DNA from: an uncultured Prevotellaceae bacterium
GTDB lineage: Bacteria > Bacteroidota > Bacteroidia > Bacteroidales > Bacteroidaceae
NCBI GenBank assembly: GCA_900316445.1
Contig: ONCZ01000029.1
Span: forward strand, 1-50,742
DNA: 50,742 bases
Reading direction: 5' to 3'
Shown here: positions 6,774 through 17,369 of the stretch, in pieces
Position numbering within the stretch: position 1 is the first letter of the stretch
How the letters are laid out: each line of letters starts with the position of its first letter
Translations under genes and position numbers: made by a program
Notes under the pieces: generated by a model
The model's input: the letters and a program-made list of their open reading frames with translations, nothing else
What the model was told of the DNA's origin: nothing
Databases searched by the model: none

Positions 6774-9674
6774 ATGATAAAGCGGTTATTGTTCTTGGGA
6801 CTGGTGATGCTCGGGATGAGCGCGCAGGCGAAGGATTATGAGTATCAGACTGTTGAGGGCGATCTGATGAAGACGCGGATCTATACGCTGGATAACGGAC
6901 TGAAGGTGTATCTGTCGGTGAATAAGGAAAGACCGAGGATTCAGACGTATATCGCCGTGAGGACCGGTTCGAAGAACGACCCGGCAGAGACCACTGGTCT
7001 GGCTCATTATTTGGAGCACCTGATGTTCAAGGGCACCATCCAGTTCGGAACGAACAATCCCGAGGCTGAGGCTCCGCTGTTGGCTGACATCGAACAGCGC
7101 TACGAGGCCTATCGTAAACTGACGGACCCTGAAGCACGTAAGCAGGCCTATCATGAGATTGACTCCGTCAGTCAGTTGGCTGCCCAGTACTTCATCCCCA
7201 ACGAGTACGACAAACTCATGGCGGCCATCGGAGCCGAAGGTACGAATGCCTTCACCTCGAACGATGTGACCTGTTACACGGAGGACATCCCCAGCAATGA
7301 GATTGAGAACTGGGCGAAGATCCAGAGCGACCGTTTTCAGCACATGGTGATCCGTGGTTTCCATACGGAACTGGAAGCCGTCTATGAGGAGTATAACATC
7401 TATCTGACGGACGATGGCGACAAGGTGTGGAAGGCGTTAGGCGAGAAACTCACGCCCACCCATCCCTACGGTACGCAGACCACCATCGGTACGCAGGAGC
7501 ACCTGAAGAACCCCTCGATCACGAACATCAAGAACTACTTCAAGAAGTGGTACGTGCCCAATAACGTGGCCATCTGTATGGCTGGTGACTTCGATATGGA
7601 TAAGACGATCGCCATCATCGACCAGTATTTCGGTGGGTGGAAGCCTGCCGCAGATGTCTCCCAGCCAGTATTCCCCGAACAGAAACCCCTGACAGCCCCT
7701 GCAGATACGAGTGTCATTGGTCAGCAGGCAGAACAGGTGTGGGTAGGATGGCTCGCCAAGAAGGCTGCAGACCTCCAGGCTGATACGCTCGACGTGATCG
7801 GCTATATGCTGAGTAACGGCAAGGCCGGTATCTTCGACATCAACCTGAATCAGCAGATGAAGGTGTTGGGTGCTCAGGCTGGCGTGTATGAGCAACAGGA
7901 TTATTCTGCGTTCATACTCGTGGGAATGCCCAAGCCCGAGCAGTCGCTTGAGGAGGTGAGATCGCTGATGCTGGGCGAGATTGACAACCTGAAGAAGGGA
8001 AACTTCTCAGACAACCTGTTGCCCAGTGTGGTCAATAATATGAAACTCGACTATCAGAAAGCCCTTGACAATAACCGCTGGCGTACCAGTCAGCAGATGA
8101 ATGCTTTCATCAGTGGCACCAGTTGGGAACAGAAGGTCGGCAAGCTGGATCGTGTGTCGAAGATGACGAAGGAACAGATTGTGGCCTTTGCCAATCGTTT
8201 CTTCTCCGACGGCTATGCCACCATCTTTAAGAAGATGGGCGTGGATTCCACCCAGAAGAAGATTGACAAGCCTGCCATCACCCCGATTCAGGCTAATCGT
8301 GACCAGATGAGTGCCTTCGTGAAGGAGATCCAGGAGTCGCAGGTGGAGCCCATCCATCCGAAGTTCGTAGATTTCAATAAGGACCTGGTGATTGGCGAGA
8401 CCAAGAACAAGTTGCCGCTTTACTATAAGCAAAACACCCAGGACGATCTCTTCAACCTCGTCTTCCGCTATGAGTTCGGACAGCAGGATGACAAACGCTA
8501 TGACGTTGCTGCAGGCTATCTCGACTATGTGGGTACCGACAAACTCTCCGCAGCAGAGGTAAAGCAGAAGTTCTATCAGTTGGCTTGTAACTACTCTGTC
8601 AACGTGCATGCCGACAACCTGAATATCTCGCTGAGCGGACTTCAGTCGCAGATGCCTGAGGCATTGGCGCTGCTCGAGGACGTGATCAGAAACGCCAAGG
8701 CTGACCAGGCGTCGTGGGATCAGTATGTAGGGTTGGTACTGAAGTCGCGTGAGGACGACAAGACCGACCAGCGCACCAACTTCTCGCGTCTTACGAACTA
8801 TGCCATATTCGGTGAGCACAACTCGTATCGCGATCTGATGAGTGAGCAGCAGCTTCGTGAGGCAGATCCTCAGCAGTTGCTTTCGCTGATAGCCGGCCTG
8901 CCCAACCTGAAGCACGCTGTGCTCTACTATGGCAAGCTTTCACCCGAGGAACTTTCAGAGACTCTGGGCGCTATCCATAAGACGTCTGCGACACTGGCCG
9001 ATGTCCCCAAGGGGAAACCCTACCAGCGTCAGGAGGCCACTACGAATGAGGTCTGGATAGCGCCTTACGATGCCAAGAACATCTATCTGATGATGTATCA
9101 CAACGAGGGTCGTGACTGGCATCCCGAGCAGGAGGCTGTGGTTGATCTCTTCAACGAGTATTATGGTGGTGGTATGAACGGTATCGTGTTCCAGGAGATG
9201 CGTGAGGCGCGTGGTCTGGCCTACAGTGCCTCGGCCTATTACATGACGCCGAGTAAGAAGGACGATAAGGAATTCTGTCAGACCTATATCATCACCCAGA
9301 ACGATAAGATGATGGATGCCGTGAATCAGTTCCATATCATCCTGAACGAGATGCCTGCCAGTGAGACGGCTTTCCAGATTGCCAAGGATGCCGTGACGAA
9401 GCAACTTGCCAGTATGCGTGTCACGAAGTCGGGTGTCATCAATGCCTACATCTCTGCCAAGCGCCGTGGTATCGACTACGATATCAATGAGAAGGTGTAT
9501 AACGCCCTCCCCGGTCTTGGTCTGCAGGATATCGTCGACTTCGAGAAGGCACAGATGGCCAACAAGGCTTATCGTTATATCATCCTCGGTGATGAGAAGG
9601 AACTCGATATGGAGGCCCTCTCCAAGATCGGTCCCATCAAGCGTCTGACGACAGAAGAAATTTTCGGATATTAA
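6774..9674 (+). CDS. Exported M16 (pitrilysin/insulinase-type) zinc peptidase
   Basis: This 966-residue protein has a signal peptide (residues 1-19, ending SAQA) and two tandem M16 halves. The first half carries the inverted zinc motif HYLEH (H78, E81, H82) with a downstream glutamate region LEAVYEEYN. The second half, from about residue 520, lacks a zinc motif, as is usual for the inactive partner domain. It probably degrades peptides in the periplasm. Just upstream of the ATG lies a degenerate tandem tract of AGTTTATAGTTT type (6740-6770). The four-helix-bundle element begins directly at the stop codon. Confidence 0.92.
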   Translation: MIKRLLFLGLVMLGMSAQAKDYEYQTVEGDLMKTRIYTLDNGLKVYLSVNKERPRIQTYIAVRTGSKNDPAETTGLAHYLEHLMFKGTIQFGTNNPEAEAPLLADIEQRYEAYRKLTDPEARKQAYHEIDSVSQLAAQYFIPNEYDKLMAAIGAEGTNAFTSNDVTCYTEDIPSNEIENWAKIQSDRFQHMVIRGFHTELEAVYEEYNIYLTDDGDKVWKALGEKLTPTHPYGTQTTIGTQEHLKNPSITNIKNYFKKWYVPNNVAICMAGDFDMDKTIAIIDQYFGGWKPAADVSQPVFPEQKPLTAPADTSVIGQQAEQVWVGWLAKKAADLQADTLDVIGYMLSNGKAGIFDINLNQQMKVLGAQAGVYEQQDYSAFILVGMPKPEQSLEEVRSLMLGEIDNLKKGNFSDNLLPSVVNNMKLDYQKALDNNRWRTSQQMNAFISGTSWEQKVGKLDRVSKMTKEQIVAFANRFFSDGYATIFKKMGVDSTQKKIDKPAITPIQANRDQMSAFVKEIQESQVEPIHPKFVDFNKDLVIGETKNKLPLYYKQNTQDDLFNLVFRYEFGQQDDKRYDVAAGYLDYVGTDKLSAAEVKQKFYQLACNYSVNVHADNLNISLSGLQSQMPEALALLEDVIRNAKADQASWDQYVGLVLKSREDDKTDQRTNFSRLTNYAIFGEHNSYRDLMSEQQLREADPQQLLSLIAGLPNLKHAVLYYGKLSPEELSETLGAIHKTSATLADVPKGKPYQRQEATTNEVWIAPYDAKNIYLMMYHNEGRDWHPEQEAVVDLFNEYYGGGMNGIVFQEMREARGLAYSASAYYMTPSKKDDKEFCQTYIITQNDKMMDAVNQFHIILNEMPASETAFQIAKDAVTKQLASMRVTKSGVINAYISAKRRGIDYDINEKVYNALPGLGLQDIVDFEKAQMANKAYRYIILGDEKELDMEALSKIGPIKRLTTEEIFGY

Positions 9675-10160
9675 GGAGACAGGGAGTTCAAGGAGTTCAA
9701 GACATATGACTTATACGTTTGAGAATGTGGTTGCGTGGCAGAAGGCACACGTGTTTGTGCTTCTGGTCTATAGGATTACAAAAAGTTTTCCTTCAGAAGA
9801 ACTCTATGGACTAACGTCTCAATTTAGAAGGGCTGCTGTCTCTATTGAAGCGAATATCGCTGAAGGTTATAAGAAAATCAGTAAAGCAGATAAATTGCGT
9901 TTTATGAACATCTCTCAAGGTAGTATGGAAGAATGTCGTGATTATATTCTGCTGGCAAGGGATTTGTACTATATCTCCGATACGGATTTCTCCGATCTTC
10001 GTGATGCGCTTGAGGATGCAAGTAAAATGTTGTATTTGTATTGTAATGGAATAATAAATAATAATGGTATAAAAGATTAACTTGAGACATCTGACGGGAA
10101 GAAAAGCTGTTCTGACGGGATAAAAAGTATTGTCTTGAACTCCTTGAACTCCTTGTCTCC
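9675..10160 (+). mobile_element. Inverted-repeat cassette carrying a four-helix-bundle gene
   Basis: The left arm 9675-9704 and right arm 10131-10160 match as inverted repeats at 29 of 30 positions, each built from AAGGAGTTC units. Between them is one gene plus about 50 bp with a direct repeat of CTGACGGGA (10091 and 10112). Gene plus flanking stem-forming ends is the layout of the intervening sequences known inside some bacterial 23S rRNA genes. Here it sits between the M16 and fumarase genes. Mobility is inference. Confidence 0.5.
9706..10080 (+). CDS. Four-helix-bundle protein (23S rRNA intervening-sequence/S23 family)
   Basis: This 124-residue protein has the hallmark stretch FPSEELYGLTSQFRRAAVS followed by IEANIAEG, typical of the four-helix-bundle family encoded in 23S rRNA intervening sequences. 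The Avd accessory proteins of diversity-generating retroelements share this fold. The family's cellular role is not settled; basic pentameric bundles that bind nucleic acid are known for Avd. The ATG lies one base after the left 30-bp arm of an inverted repeat, so the arm supplies the 5' leader. No reverse transcriptase or variable repeat is seen nearby, so it is not a retroelement here. Confidence 0.88.
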   Translation: MTYTFENVVAWQKAHVFVLLVYRITKSFPSEELYGLTSQFRRAAVSIEANIAEGYKKISKADKLRFMNISQGSMEECRDYILLARDLYYISDTDFSDLRDALEDASKMLYLYCNGIINNNGIKD

Positions 10161-10183
10161 TTGTCTCCTAAAAAACATTCTTT

Positions 10184-11833
10184 ATGGCTAAAAACGTTGA
10201 ATTCAAGTACGCCCCGATGTTTCAGGTGGGCGAGGACAAGACGGAGTACCGTCTGTTGAGTAAGGAAGGTGTGAGCACCGGTGAGTTTGAAGGAAAGCAG
10301 ATCGTGAAGGTCTCCAAGGAGGCCCTGACGCTGCTGGCCCAACAGGCCTTCCACGATGTGGAGTTCATGCTGCGCCGTGAGCACAACCTTCAGGTGGCCA
10401 AGATCCTCAATGATCCCGAGGCCTCAGAGAATGACAAGTATGTGGCTTTGCAGTTCCTGCGCAATGCCGAGGTGGCTGCCCGTGGCATCCTGCCTTTCTG
10501 TCAGGATACAGGTACGGCAATCATCCACGGTGAGAAGGGTCAGCAGGTGTGGACCGGTTTTGAGGACGAGGAGGCCCTGAGTCTGGGTGTCTTCAACACT
10601 TTCACCCAGGACAACCTGCGCTATTCGCAGAATGCCCCGCTGAATATGTACGACGAGGTGAACACCCGTTGTAACCTCCCTGCCCAGATTGACATCGAGG
10701 CTACGGAGGGTGCAGAGTATAAGTTCGTGTTTGTCGCCAAGGGTGGTGGTTCTGCTAACAAGACCTACTTCTATCCGATGACGAAGGCTACGATCCAGAA
10801 TGAGGGTACGCTCATCCCGTTCCTTGTTGAGAAGATGAAGAGTCTGGGTACAGCTGCCTGTCCGCCGTATCACATTGCCTTCGTGATCGGTGGTACGTCT
10901 GCTGAGAAGAACCTCCTCACCGTCAAACTGGCTTCCATCAAGTTCTACGATGGTCTGCCTACGACAGGTGATGAGACAGGTCGTGCCTTCCGTGATGTCG
11001 ATCTCGAGGAGAAACTCCTCAAGGAGGCTCAGAAGATCGGTCTGGGTGCCCAGTTCGGTGGAAAGTATCTGGCTCACGACATCCGGGTCATCCGTCTGCC
11101 GCGTCATGGTGCCTCTTGTCCGATTGGTATGGGTGTCAGCTGCTCGGCCGACCGTAATATCAAGGCTAAGATCAATGCCGATGGTATTTGGCTGGAGAAG
11201 ATGGACTCGAACCCGTCTGAGCTTATCCCGGCAGAGTATGCCAAGGCCGGTGAGGGACAGAACACCATCGAGATCGACCTCAACGAGGGTATCGATGCTG
11301 TGCGTAAGGAACTGTCGAAGTATCCCGTCTCTACCCGTGTGAACCTGAAGGGTACCATCATCGTGGCCCGTGACATCGCCCACGCCAAACTGAAGGCCCG
11401 TATCGATGCCGGTGAGCCGATGCCCGACTACTTCAAGAAATATCCTGTGCTTTATGCAGGACCTGCCAAGACACCGGAGGGCTATCCCTGTGGTTCGATG
11501 GGTCCGACGACGGCCAACCGTATGGATCCCTACGTGGATGAGTTCCAGTCGTTGGGTGCCTCACTCGTGATGATTGCCAAGGGTAACCGTTCTGATGTTG
11601 TCACAGAGGCTTGTAAGAAGTATGGTGGCTTCTATCTGGGCAGTATCGGTGGTGTGGCAGCCGTGCTCTCTCAGAGCAGCATCAAGAGCATCGAGTGCGT
11701 GGAGTATCCCGAACTCGGCATGGAGGCCATCTGGAAGATTGATGTGGAGGACTTCCCCGCCTTCATCCTTGTGGATGACAAGGGTAACGATTTCTTCAAG
11801 ACCCTGAAGCCCTGGTGCCCTGCAAAAAAGTAA
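10184..11833 (+). CDS. Fumarate hydratase class I (iron-sulfur)
   Basis: This 549-residue enzyme interconverts fumarate and malate. It has the fused alpha/beta layout of FumA/FumB-type hydratases. Candidate 4Fe-4S ligands are C106 (LPFCQDTG), C320 (GVSCSADRN) and C436 (GYPCGSMGP). The C-terminal beta part contains the [12 protein letters not shown] signature. In Prevotella-like anaerobes it serves the reductive branch leading to succinate. The stop is followed by a repeated GTAAAAAGGTAAAA tract that runs into the start of the next gene. Confidence 0.95.
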   Translation: MAKNVEFKYAPMFQVGEDKTEYRLLSKEGVSTGEFEGKQIVKVSKEALTLLAQQAFHDVEFMLRREHNLQVAKILNDPEASENDKYVALQFLRNAEVAARGILPFCQDTGTAIIHGEKGQQVWTGFEDEEALSLGVFNTFTQDNLRYSQNAPLNMYDEVNTRCNLPAQIDIEATEGAEYKFVFVAKGGGSANKTYFYPMTKATIQNEGTLIPFLVEKMKSLGTAACPPYHIAFVIGGTSAEKNLLTVKLASIKFYDGLPTTGDETGRAFRDVDLEEKLLKEAQKIGLGAQFGGKYLAHDIRVIRLPRHGASCPIGMGVSCSADRNIKAKINADGIWLEKMDSNPSELIPAEYAKAGEGQNTIEIDLNEGIDAVRKELSKYPVSTRVNLKGTIIVARDIAHAKLKARIDAGEPMPDYFKKYPVLYAGPAKTPEGYPCGSMGPTTANRMDPYVDEFQSLGASLVMIAKGNRSDVVTEACKKYGGFYLGSIGGVAAVLSQSSIKSIECVEYPELGMEAIWKIDVEDFPAFILVDDKGNDFFKTLKPWCPAKK

Positions 11834-11852
11834 AAAGGTAAAAAAGTAAAAG

Positions 11853-13312
11853 GTGAGAAAACTATTTACGATAGGTTTGATGCTGACGCTGGCTGTAACA
11901 ACAGCCAGCGCTCAGCGTTATTCGTGCATCCGTCCTTCCGAACGTGCAGGAACTCGTCAACAATATGCGCTCCCTGAAGTGAAGACGTTCGACCCTCAGA
12001 AGACCTATCGCCAGCCTATTATACTCGTCACGTGTAGCGATGCCAGCTTCACGATGGCCGATCCTGCCGACTTTTACAACCGCATCTTTAATGAGCCTGG
12101 CTATAACGAAGGTGTTGGCATGGGCTGTGTGGCCGACTATGTGCGCGACCAGTCTGGAGGGCGCCTCAATGTCAAGTTTGATATCTACGGACCTGTGAAG
12201 GTCGATCTGAAGGCTGGAGGGCATAGAAGACCGATTTCTCTATTTACGATTGGGATGATAATGGCAACGTCGATCAGGTGCTTTTCGTCGCTGCGGGCTA
12301 TACTGGTAATCAGAAGCGTGGCTATATCTGGCCTAATACGGATTGGTACATTGGACCGGATTTGCCTGGAGGTGTCAAAGCGGACATGACGTCTGTTTCC
12401 TGTGAGTTGTGGAAGTACGACAAGTCGTGCGGTATCGGTACCATCCTCCATGAATTCTTCCATTGTCTGGGGCTCCCTGATTTTTATCCATTGGGTAATG
12501 CAGAAGCCTTTTCTGCTGTTGATGAGTGGGACCTGATGGATGGCGGCAACTATACGAATTACGGCTGGTGTCCGCCCAACCTCTCTACGATGGAGAAGAT
12601 GATGTTGGGGTGGGGGCAGCCAGTCGAACTAACGACTGCCACTACTGTTACTGCCATGAAGTCGGTGAGCGATGGCGGAGATACTTATATCATCCGCAAT
12701 CCTGCGAATCGCGATGAGTACTATCTCTTAGAGAACCGCCAACAGAAGGATTGGGATTTCGGCTGTCCTAACAATGGTCTGCTGATCTATCATGTGGATT
12801 ACGACTATGCTGAATGGATGAATAACAATGTCAACGTTAATGACAACCACTATCGTTATAGCCTCTTCCATGCTGATGTTAAGGACTATATGGCCTGGGA
12901 TAAAAATAACGATGGTAAAGACGATGGCAAGTGGGTCGATGAGGGGCATTTGCACAGTCAGTATCTGAGCACCTCGACATATCCTTACACCAATCCTGAG
13001 ACGCTGGTGGTTAACGCGAGCCTTACCAACGACTCCAAACCGGCAGCGACGCTCTTTAATGCTAATACCGATGATCTGAAGCTGATGTCGAAGCCTATCA
13101 CCAACATTCAGATGGCCAGCGACGGCACCATCTCCTTCGACTTCATGAAGGATCCTGTATCCGTCACCCCCATACGCTATTCTGCCAATGGCGGGGACGT
13201 CCCTGTGGCTTATTTCGACTATAGCGGGCGTTGCCTCCCGTCTGTTCCCTCGTGTCCGGGCATCTACATTGTGCGTTATGCCGACGGCACCACTCGAAAA
13301 GTCGTAAGATAA
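11853..13312 (+). pseudogene. M6-family metalloprotease, broken by deletion frameshift
   Basis: The frame from a GTG at 11853 gives a signal peptide and an M6-like N-terminus up to VKVDLKA (codon ending 12215). The intact paralog just downstream continues with 26 residues before DYSLYDWDGDGN, but here only 17 bp separate the alanine codon from the matching DFSIYDWDDNGN, which is in another frame (from 12233). A loss of about 61 bp therefore shifts the frame, and the original frame stops at 12389. The rest still encodes the zinc site HEFFHCLGLPD and a C-terminal domain ending IVRYADGTTRKVVR. The GTG start lies in a repeated A/G tract, so the original start may also have changed. A sequencing error is unlikely to remove 61 bp, but an assembly error cannot be excluded. 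Confidence 0.8.
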
Positions 13313-13314
13313 AG

Positions 13315-14805
13315 ATGAGAACACAGAGATTATTATGTACGGTGTTGCTGGCTCTGGCTGTCCTGACAGTCGGTGCTCAGGAGCGTATCTCTTGTATGCG
13401 AGACATCCCTTTGGGAGGGGCGAAGACCCGTGGCATGCTTGGCTATCCTAATCAGGACTGGGATCCCGAGAAAATCTATCGGCAGCTCGTGGTACTGATT
13501 TCCTTCAGCGACTTCGATTTCAGTGTGGATGATCCTCAGGCTTATTACCATCGTCTGCTGAATGAACCAGGCTATAACGAGGGCTATGGATTAGGCTGTG
13601 TGGCCGACTATTTCCGCGAACAGTCCGGGGGACTCTTCAACCTCCAGTTCGACGTCTATGGCCCTGTCAAGGTGAATCAGAAAGCAAAATTCGATGATGG
13701 TAGGTATTATGGTGAAAGTGTTATGGAGGATGCCTTCAAGTATCTGGCTGCCACTGTTGATATCGACTACTCTCTCTATGACTGGGATGGAGACGGTAAC
13801 CCAAACCAGATCTTATTCATCGCCGCAGGTCTCTGTGGTAATCATGTCGAAGGCTATATCTGGCCCAATACAGGCTATTTCGGCACAGTCAGTAAAGTCC
13901 ATTTCGATATGTCCTCCATCTGTTGTGAGCTGTGGGCAGACTCCACCTCCTGTGGCATCGGCACCATCTGTCATGAATTTTCCCACTGCTTAGGATTGCC
14001 AGACATCTATCCTACCTATAGCAGTGATTTCTCTGCGGTCGATGAATGGGATCTGATGGATGGCGGCAATTACACCGACAAAGGCTGGTGCCCGCCGAAC
14101 TACTCAGCTATGGAGAAGATGGCCATGGGCTGGGGCGATCCCATAGAACTGACTGATGCCGTCACCATCACTGGCATGAAGCCCGTGAGTGAGGGAGGGG
14201 AGACCTATATGATCCGGAATTCAGGCAACGAGAATGAGTATTATATCCTCGAAAACCGCTGCCAGACCAATTGGGACTACGGCATCCCCGGGCAGGGACT
14301 GGCCATTTTCCATGTGGACTACGACATGGAAATCTGGAGCAGCAATAGTGTGAACTCTTCTTCAAACCACTACCGCTATGACATGTTCCATGCTGACGGT
14401 AAGGATTACAAAACCTGGGATCCGACAAAAAGAGGCAGCGATATGAGCAAATATACAATGGATCACTGGATGCGCAACCGATATCTCAGCACCTCCGTCT
14501 ATCCCTATGCCGATTCTACCGCGGTGAACGAGAGCCTGACGGATAATTCAGATCCGAAAGCCATGGTCTATACAGCTAATGCAGATGGTATCAAGCTGAT
14601 GTCGAAGTCCATCACCAATATTCGGGTGGCTGACAACGGCACCATCTCTTTTGATTTCATGGGTGGTGGGACAGCTATCAGGGGAGTGAAAAGTGTAGAA
14701 GTGAAAAGTGAACAGTGGTATGATCTCCAAGGCCGGCGTTTGCCAGACAGACCACAAAGGAAAGGTCTTTACATCCATAACGGTCAAAAAGAAAGCATCC
14801 GCTGA
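13315..14805 (+). CDS. Secreted M6-family metalloprotease (intact paralog)
   Basis: This 496-residue protein starts at ATG 13315 (MRTQRLLCTVLL, signal peptide to about residue 21). The catalytic zinc motif is HEFSHCLGLPD, with H220, E221 and H224 and further candidate ligand D230, as in immune-inhibitor-A-like M6 peptidases. The C-terminal end (WYDLQGRRLP to GLYIHNGQK) looks like the Prevotella C-terminal sorting domain for type IX secretion, so it may be exported across the outer membrane; this is inference. It lies 2 bp after the broken paralog, showing a tandem duplication. Just before the sorting domain, the repeated VKS and EVKSE residues come from a degenerate GTGAAAAGTG repeat. Confidence 0.88.
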   Translation: MRTQRLLCTVLLALAVLTVGAQERISCMRDIPLGGAKTRGMLGYPNQDWDPEKIYRQLVVLISFSDFDFSVDDPQAYYHRLLNEPGYNEGYGLGCVADYFREQSGGLFNLQFDVYGPVKVNQKAKFDDGRYYGESVMEDAFKYLAATVDIDYSLYDWDGDGNPNQILFIAAGLCGNHVEGYIWPNTGYFGTVSKVHFDMSSICCELWADSTSCGIGTICHEFSHCLGLPDIYPTYSSDFSAVDEWDLMDGGNYTDKGWCPPNYSAMEKMAMGWGDPIELTDAVTITGMKPVSEGGETYMIRNSGNENEYYILENRCQTNWDYGIPGQGLAIFHVDYDMEIWSSNSVNSSSNHYRYDMFHADGKDYKTWDPTKRGSDMSKYTMDHWMRNRYLSTSVYPYADSTAVNESLTDNSDPKAMVYTANADGIKLMSKSITNIRVADNGTISFDFMGGGTAIRGVKSVEVKSEQWYDLQGRRLPDRPQRKGLYIHNGQKESIR

Positions 14806-14820
14806 TTTGCGGATGCTTTT
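14792..14820 (+). terminator. Rho-independent terminator overlapping the M6 stop codon
   Basis: AAAGCATCCGC (14792-14802) pairs with 14809-14819 around a 6-nt loop and is followed by T-rich sequence. The TGA stop (14803-14805) forms the start of the loop, so the last codons of the gene make the stem. It also lies 17 bp from the end of clpB and may serve both strands. Confidence 0.85.
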
Positions 14821-14835
14821 CTTTTAATTTCTGTT

Positions 14836-17277
14836 TTAATTTCTGAACACCAGTCCGTCGCCGAAGTCATCGATGATGATGGGCTTGTCGCGATCCACCT
14901 CATCGGCGAGGAGCTTCTTCGACAGGTCGTTGAGTACGAACTGCTGGATGGCTCGTTTCACAGGACGGGCACCGAAGTCAGGATCGTAACCCTCTTCTGC
15001 GAGGAAGGCAATAGCCTGAGGCGTACATTCGAGGCGGATGCCCTGCGGCTCCAGCATCTCTGTCACCTTCTTCATCTGCAGGCGCACCACGTCGGCAATC
15101 TGTTCCTTGGTGAGCGGGGTGAAGGTGATGATCTCATCGATACGGTTCAGGAACTCCGGGCGCATCGTACTTCGCAGTTGTTCCCTCGTCGCATTCGAGG
15201 TCATGATGATGATGGTGTTCTTAAAGTTCGCCGTACGGCCTTTGTTGTCCGTCAGACGTCCGTCGTCCAATACCTGCAAGAGGATGTTGAACACGTCGGG
15301 ATGGGCCTTCTCGATCTCATCGAAGAGCACGACGGAGTAAGGTTTGCGTCGCACGGCCTCCGTGAGCTGTCCACCCTCATCGTAGCCTACGTAGCCCGGA
15401 GGCGCACCGATCAGACGGGAGACACTGTACTTCTCCTGATACTCCGACATATCGATACGTGTCATCATTGTCTCGTCGTTGAAGAGGTAGTCGGCGAGTG
15501 TCTTGGCGAGTTCCGTCTTACCGACACCTGTGGTGCCGAGGAAGATAAACGAGGCGATAGGTCGCTTGGGATCCTGGAGACCGGCACGTGAACGACGCAC
15601 GGCATCAGAGACAGCCGTGATGGCTTCGTCCTGTCCGATCACACGCTTGTGCAGTTCATCCTCCAGATGCAACAGTTTCTCACGTTCGCTCTGCATCATC
15701 TTCGTCACGGGGATGCCTGTCCAACGGGAAACCACCTCTGCGATATCGTCGGCAGTGACTTCCTCACGCACCAGCGAGTTCCCGTCTTGTGCTGATGCCA
15801 ACTGCTGTTGGATGGCCTTGATGTCGTCTTCAAGGACCTTCAGTTTCGAGTAACGGATCTCTGCCACCTTGCCATAGTCGCCCTCACGTTCGGCACGTTC
15901 GGCTTCGAGCTTCAGGTTCTCCATCTCCTGCTTGTCCTGCTGGATCTTGTTGATGAGTTGGCGCTCACCCTCCCATTTGGCACGGAACTGGGTTTCTTGT
16001 TCGCGGAGTTCTGCGATGTCCTTATCCAACTGGGCTATCTTGGGTTCATCGCCCTCGCGCTTGATGGCCTCACGCTCAATCTCGAGCTGAGCCAGACGAC
16101 GGGTGATCTCATCCAGTTCCTCAGGCACTGAGTCACGCTCCATACGGAGTTTGGCAGCTGCCTCGTCCATCAGGTCGATGGCCTTGTCTGGCAGGAATCT
16201 CTCAGAGATGTAGCGTTCAGAGAGTTGTACGGCTGCGATACAGGCATCATCCTGGATACGTACCTTGTGGTGGTTCTCGTAGCGCTCCTTCAGACCTCGC
16301 AGGATCGAGATGGCTGAGAGTTCATCGGGTTCATCCACCATCACTGTCTGGAATCGGCGTTCGAGAGCCTTGTCCTTCTCGAAATACTTCTGATACTCAT
16401 TGAGTGTCGTGGCACCGATGGCACGCAGTTCACCACGGGCGAGGGCAGGTTTCAGGATGTTGGCGGCATCCATCGCTCCCTCACCACCACCGGCACCTAC
16501 CAGCGTGTGGATCTCGTCGATGAAGAGGATGATGCGGCCTTCAGCTTTCGTCACCTCGTTGATGACGCTCTTCAGACGTTCCTCAAACTCACCCTTATAC
16601 TTCGCACCAGCCACCAGCGCACCCATGTCGAGGGAGTAGAGCTGCTTGTCCTTTAGGTTCTCAGGCACGTCGCCACGCACGATACGTCCTGCGAGACCTT
16701 CGACGATGGCGGTCTTACCCGTACCGGGTTCACCGATCAGGATAGGGTTGTTCTTCGTACGACGCGAGAGAATCTGCAACAGACGGCGGATCTCATCGTC
16801 ACGGCCTATCACCGGGTCGAGTTTGCCCTGACGGGCGAGGTCTACGAGGTTCTTGGCGTACTTCGACAGCGACTGGTAGTTGTCGTCGGCACTCTGGTTC
16901 TGCACCTTCTGGCCTTGGCGGAGGGCCTGGATGGCCTGTTGCATCTCTTTTTCCGTACAGCCGGCGTCCTTCATGATGCGGGAAGCGGTGGAACTGACGG
17001 TGAGAAGTGCCAGCAATAGAGGTTCACACGCCACGAATTCGTCACCCCATTTCTGGGCGGTCTCTTGTGCACGTACGAGTACATTATTAGAATCATTAGA
17101 GAGATAAGGCTGTCCGCCCTGCACCTTGGGCAGGTGCTTGATCTCCTGCTCTGTGAGCAGTTCGATCTGCTGGGCGTTCACACCGAGTTTCTGGAAGATG
17201 AAGGTCGTGACGTCCTTCGCCTTCTCCAATACTCCTTTGAGTATATGTACAGGTTCGATGACCTGCTGGCCGTTCAT
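14836..17277 (-). CDS. clpB: ATP-dependent disaggregase ClpB with shortened N-terminus
   Basis: ClpB is a hexameric AAA+ disaggregase that works with DnaK to rescue aggregated proteins. The 813-residue frame has two AAA+ modules (Walker A GEPGTGKT and GTTGVGKT; Walker B-type LFIDEIHTL and VLFDEIEKA) and the middle coiled coil rich in E, R and Q (about 360-480). The frame opens at [17 protein letters not shown], which is already inside the N domain; complete ClpB proteins have about 25 more residues before it. Upstream codons in frame read VLKSVAKQ and then run into a stop within a hairpin repeat, with no ATG, GTG or TTG start. The normal start codon has therefore been lost or replaced. The AAA+ core is intact, and ClpB without a complete N domain can still be active. 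Confidence 0.9.
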   Translation of the reverse strand: MNGQQVIEPVHILKGVLEKAKDVTTFIFQKLGVNAQQIELLTEQEIKHLPKVQGGQPYLSNDSNNVLVRAQETAQKWGDEFVACEPLLLALLTVSSTASRIMKDAGCTEKEMQQAIQALRQGQKVQNQSADDNYQSLSKYAKNLVDLARQGKLDPVIGRDDEIRRLLQILSRRTKNNPILIGEPGTGKTAIVEGLAGRIVRGDVPENLKDKQLYSLDMGALVAGAKYKGEFEERLKSVINEVTKAEGRIILFIDEIHTLVGAGGGEGAMDAANILKPALARGELRAIGATTLNEYQKYFEKDKALERRFQTVMVDEPDELSAISILRGLKERYENHHKVRIQDDACIAAVQLSERYISERFLPDKAIDLMDEAAAKLRMERDSVPEELDEITRRLAQLEIEREAIKREGDEPKIAQLDKDIAELREQETQFRAKWEGERQLINKIQQDKQEMENLKLEAERAEREGDYGKVAEIRYSKLKVLEDDIKAIQQQLASAQDGNSLVREEVTADDIAEVVSRWTGIPVTKMMQSEREKLLHLEDELHKRVIGQDEAITAVSDAVRRSRAGLQDPKRPIASFIFLGTTGVGKTELAKTLADYLFNDETMMTRIDMSEYQEKYSVSRLIGAPPGYVGYDEGGQLTEAVRRKPYSVVLFDEIEKAHPDVFNILLQVLDDGRLTDNKGRTANFKNTIIIMTSNATREQLRSTMRPEFLNRIDEIITFTPLTKEQIADVVRLQMKKVTEMLEPQGIRLECTPQAIAFLAEEGYDPDFGARPVKRAIQQFVLNDLSKKLLADEVDRDKPIIIDDFGDGLVFRN

Positions 17278-17284
17278 CTGTTTA

Positions 17285-17342
17285 GCAACGGACTTCAGGA
17301 CTTTACGACTTTTCTTAGTCCTTTAGTCGTGTAGTCCGTTGC
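17285..17342. repeat. Hairpin-forming repeat at the clpB 5' end
   Basis: GCAACGGACT at 17285-17294 pairs with AGTCCGTTGC at 17333-17342. The interior has degenerate AGGACT, ACGACT and AGTCCTTTAGTCGT units, the same style as other arm repeats in the window. It occupies the place where the first 20-25 codons of clpB and its ribosome-binding site are expected. Confidence 0.65.
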
Positions 17343-17354
17343 CAAAAATATGCC
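17341..17354 (-). promoter_or_regulatory. Sigma-54-like -24/-12 promoter for clpB
   Basis: The minus strand reads TCGGCATATTTTTGGCA, that is GG-N10-GC with GGCA at -24 and GGC at -12. The -12 GC coincides with the first two bases of the hairpin repeat. Transcription would start near 17329, giving about a 50-nt leader before ATG 17277. Confidence 0.45.
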
Positions 17355-17369
17355 GAGGGAATAAATGCT

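Noticed and set aside
9675-10160. Diversity-generating retroelement built on an Avd-like protein
   Set aside because: No reverse transcriptase and no template/variable repeat pair are seen within reach; only the fold family is shared.
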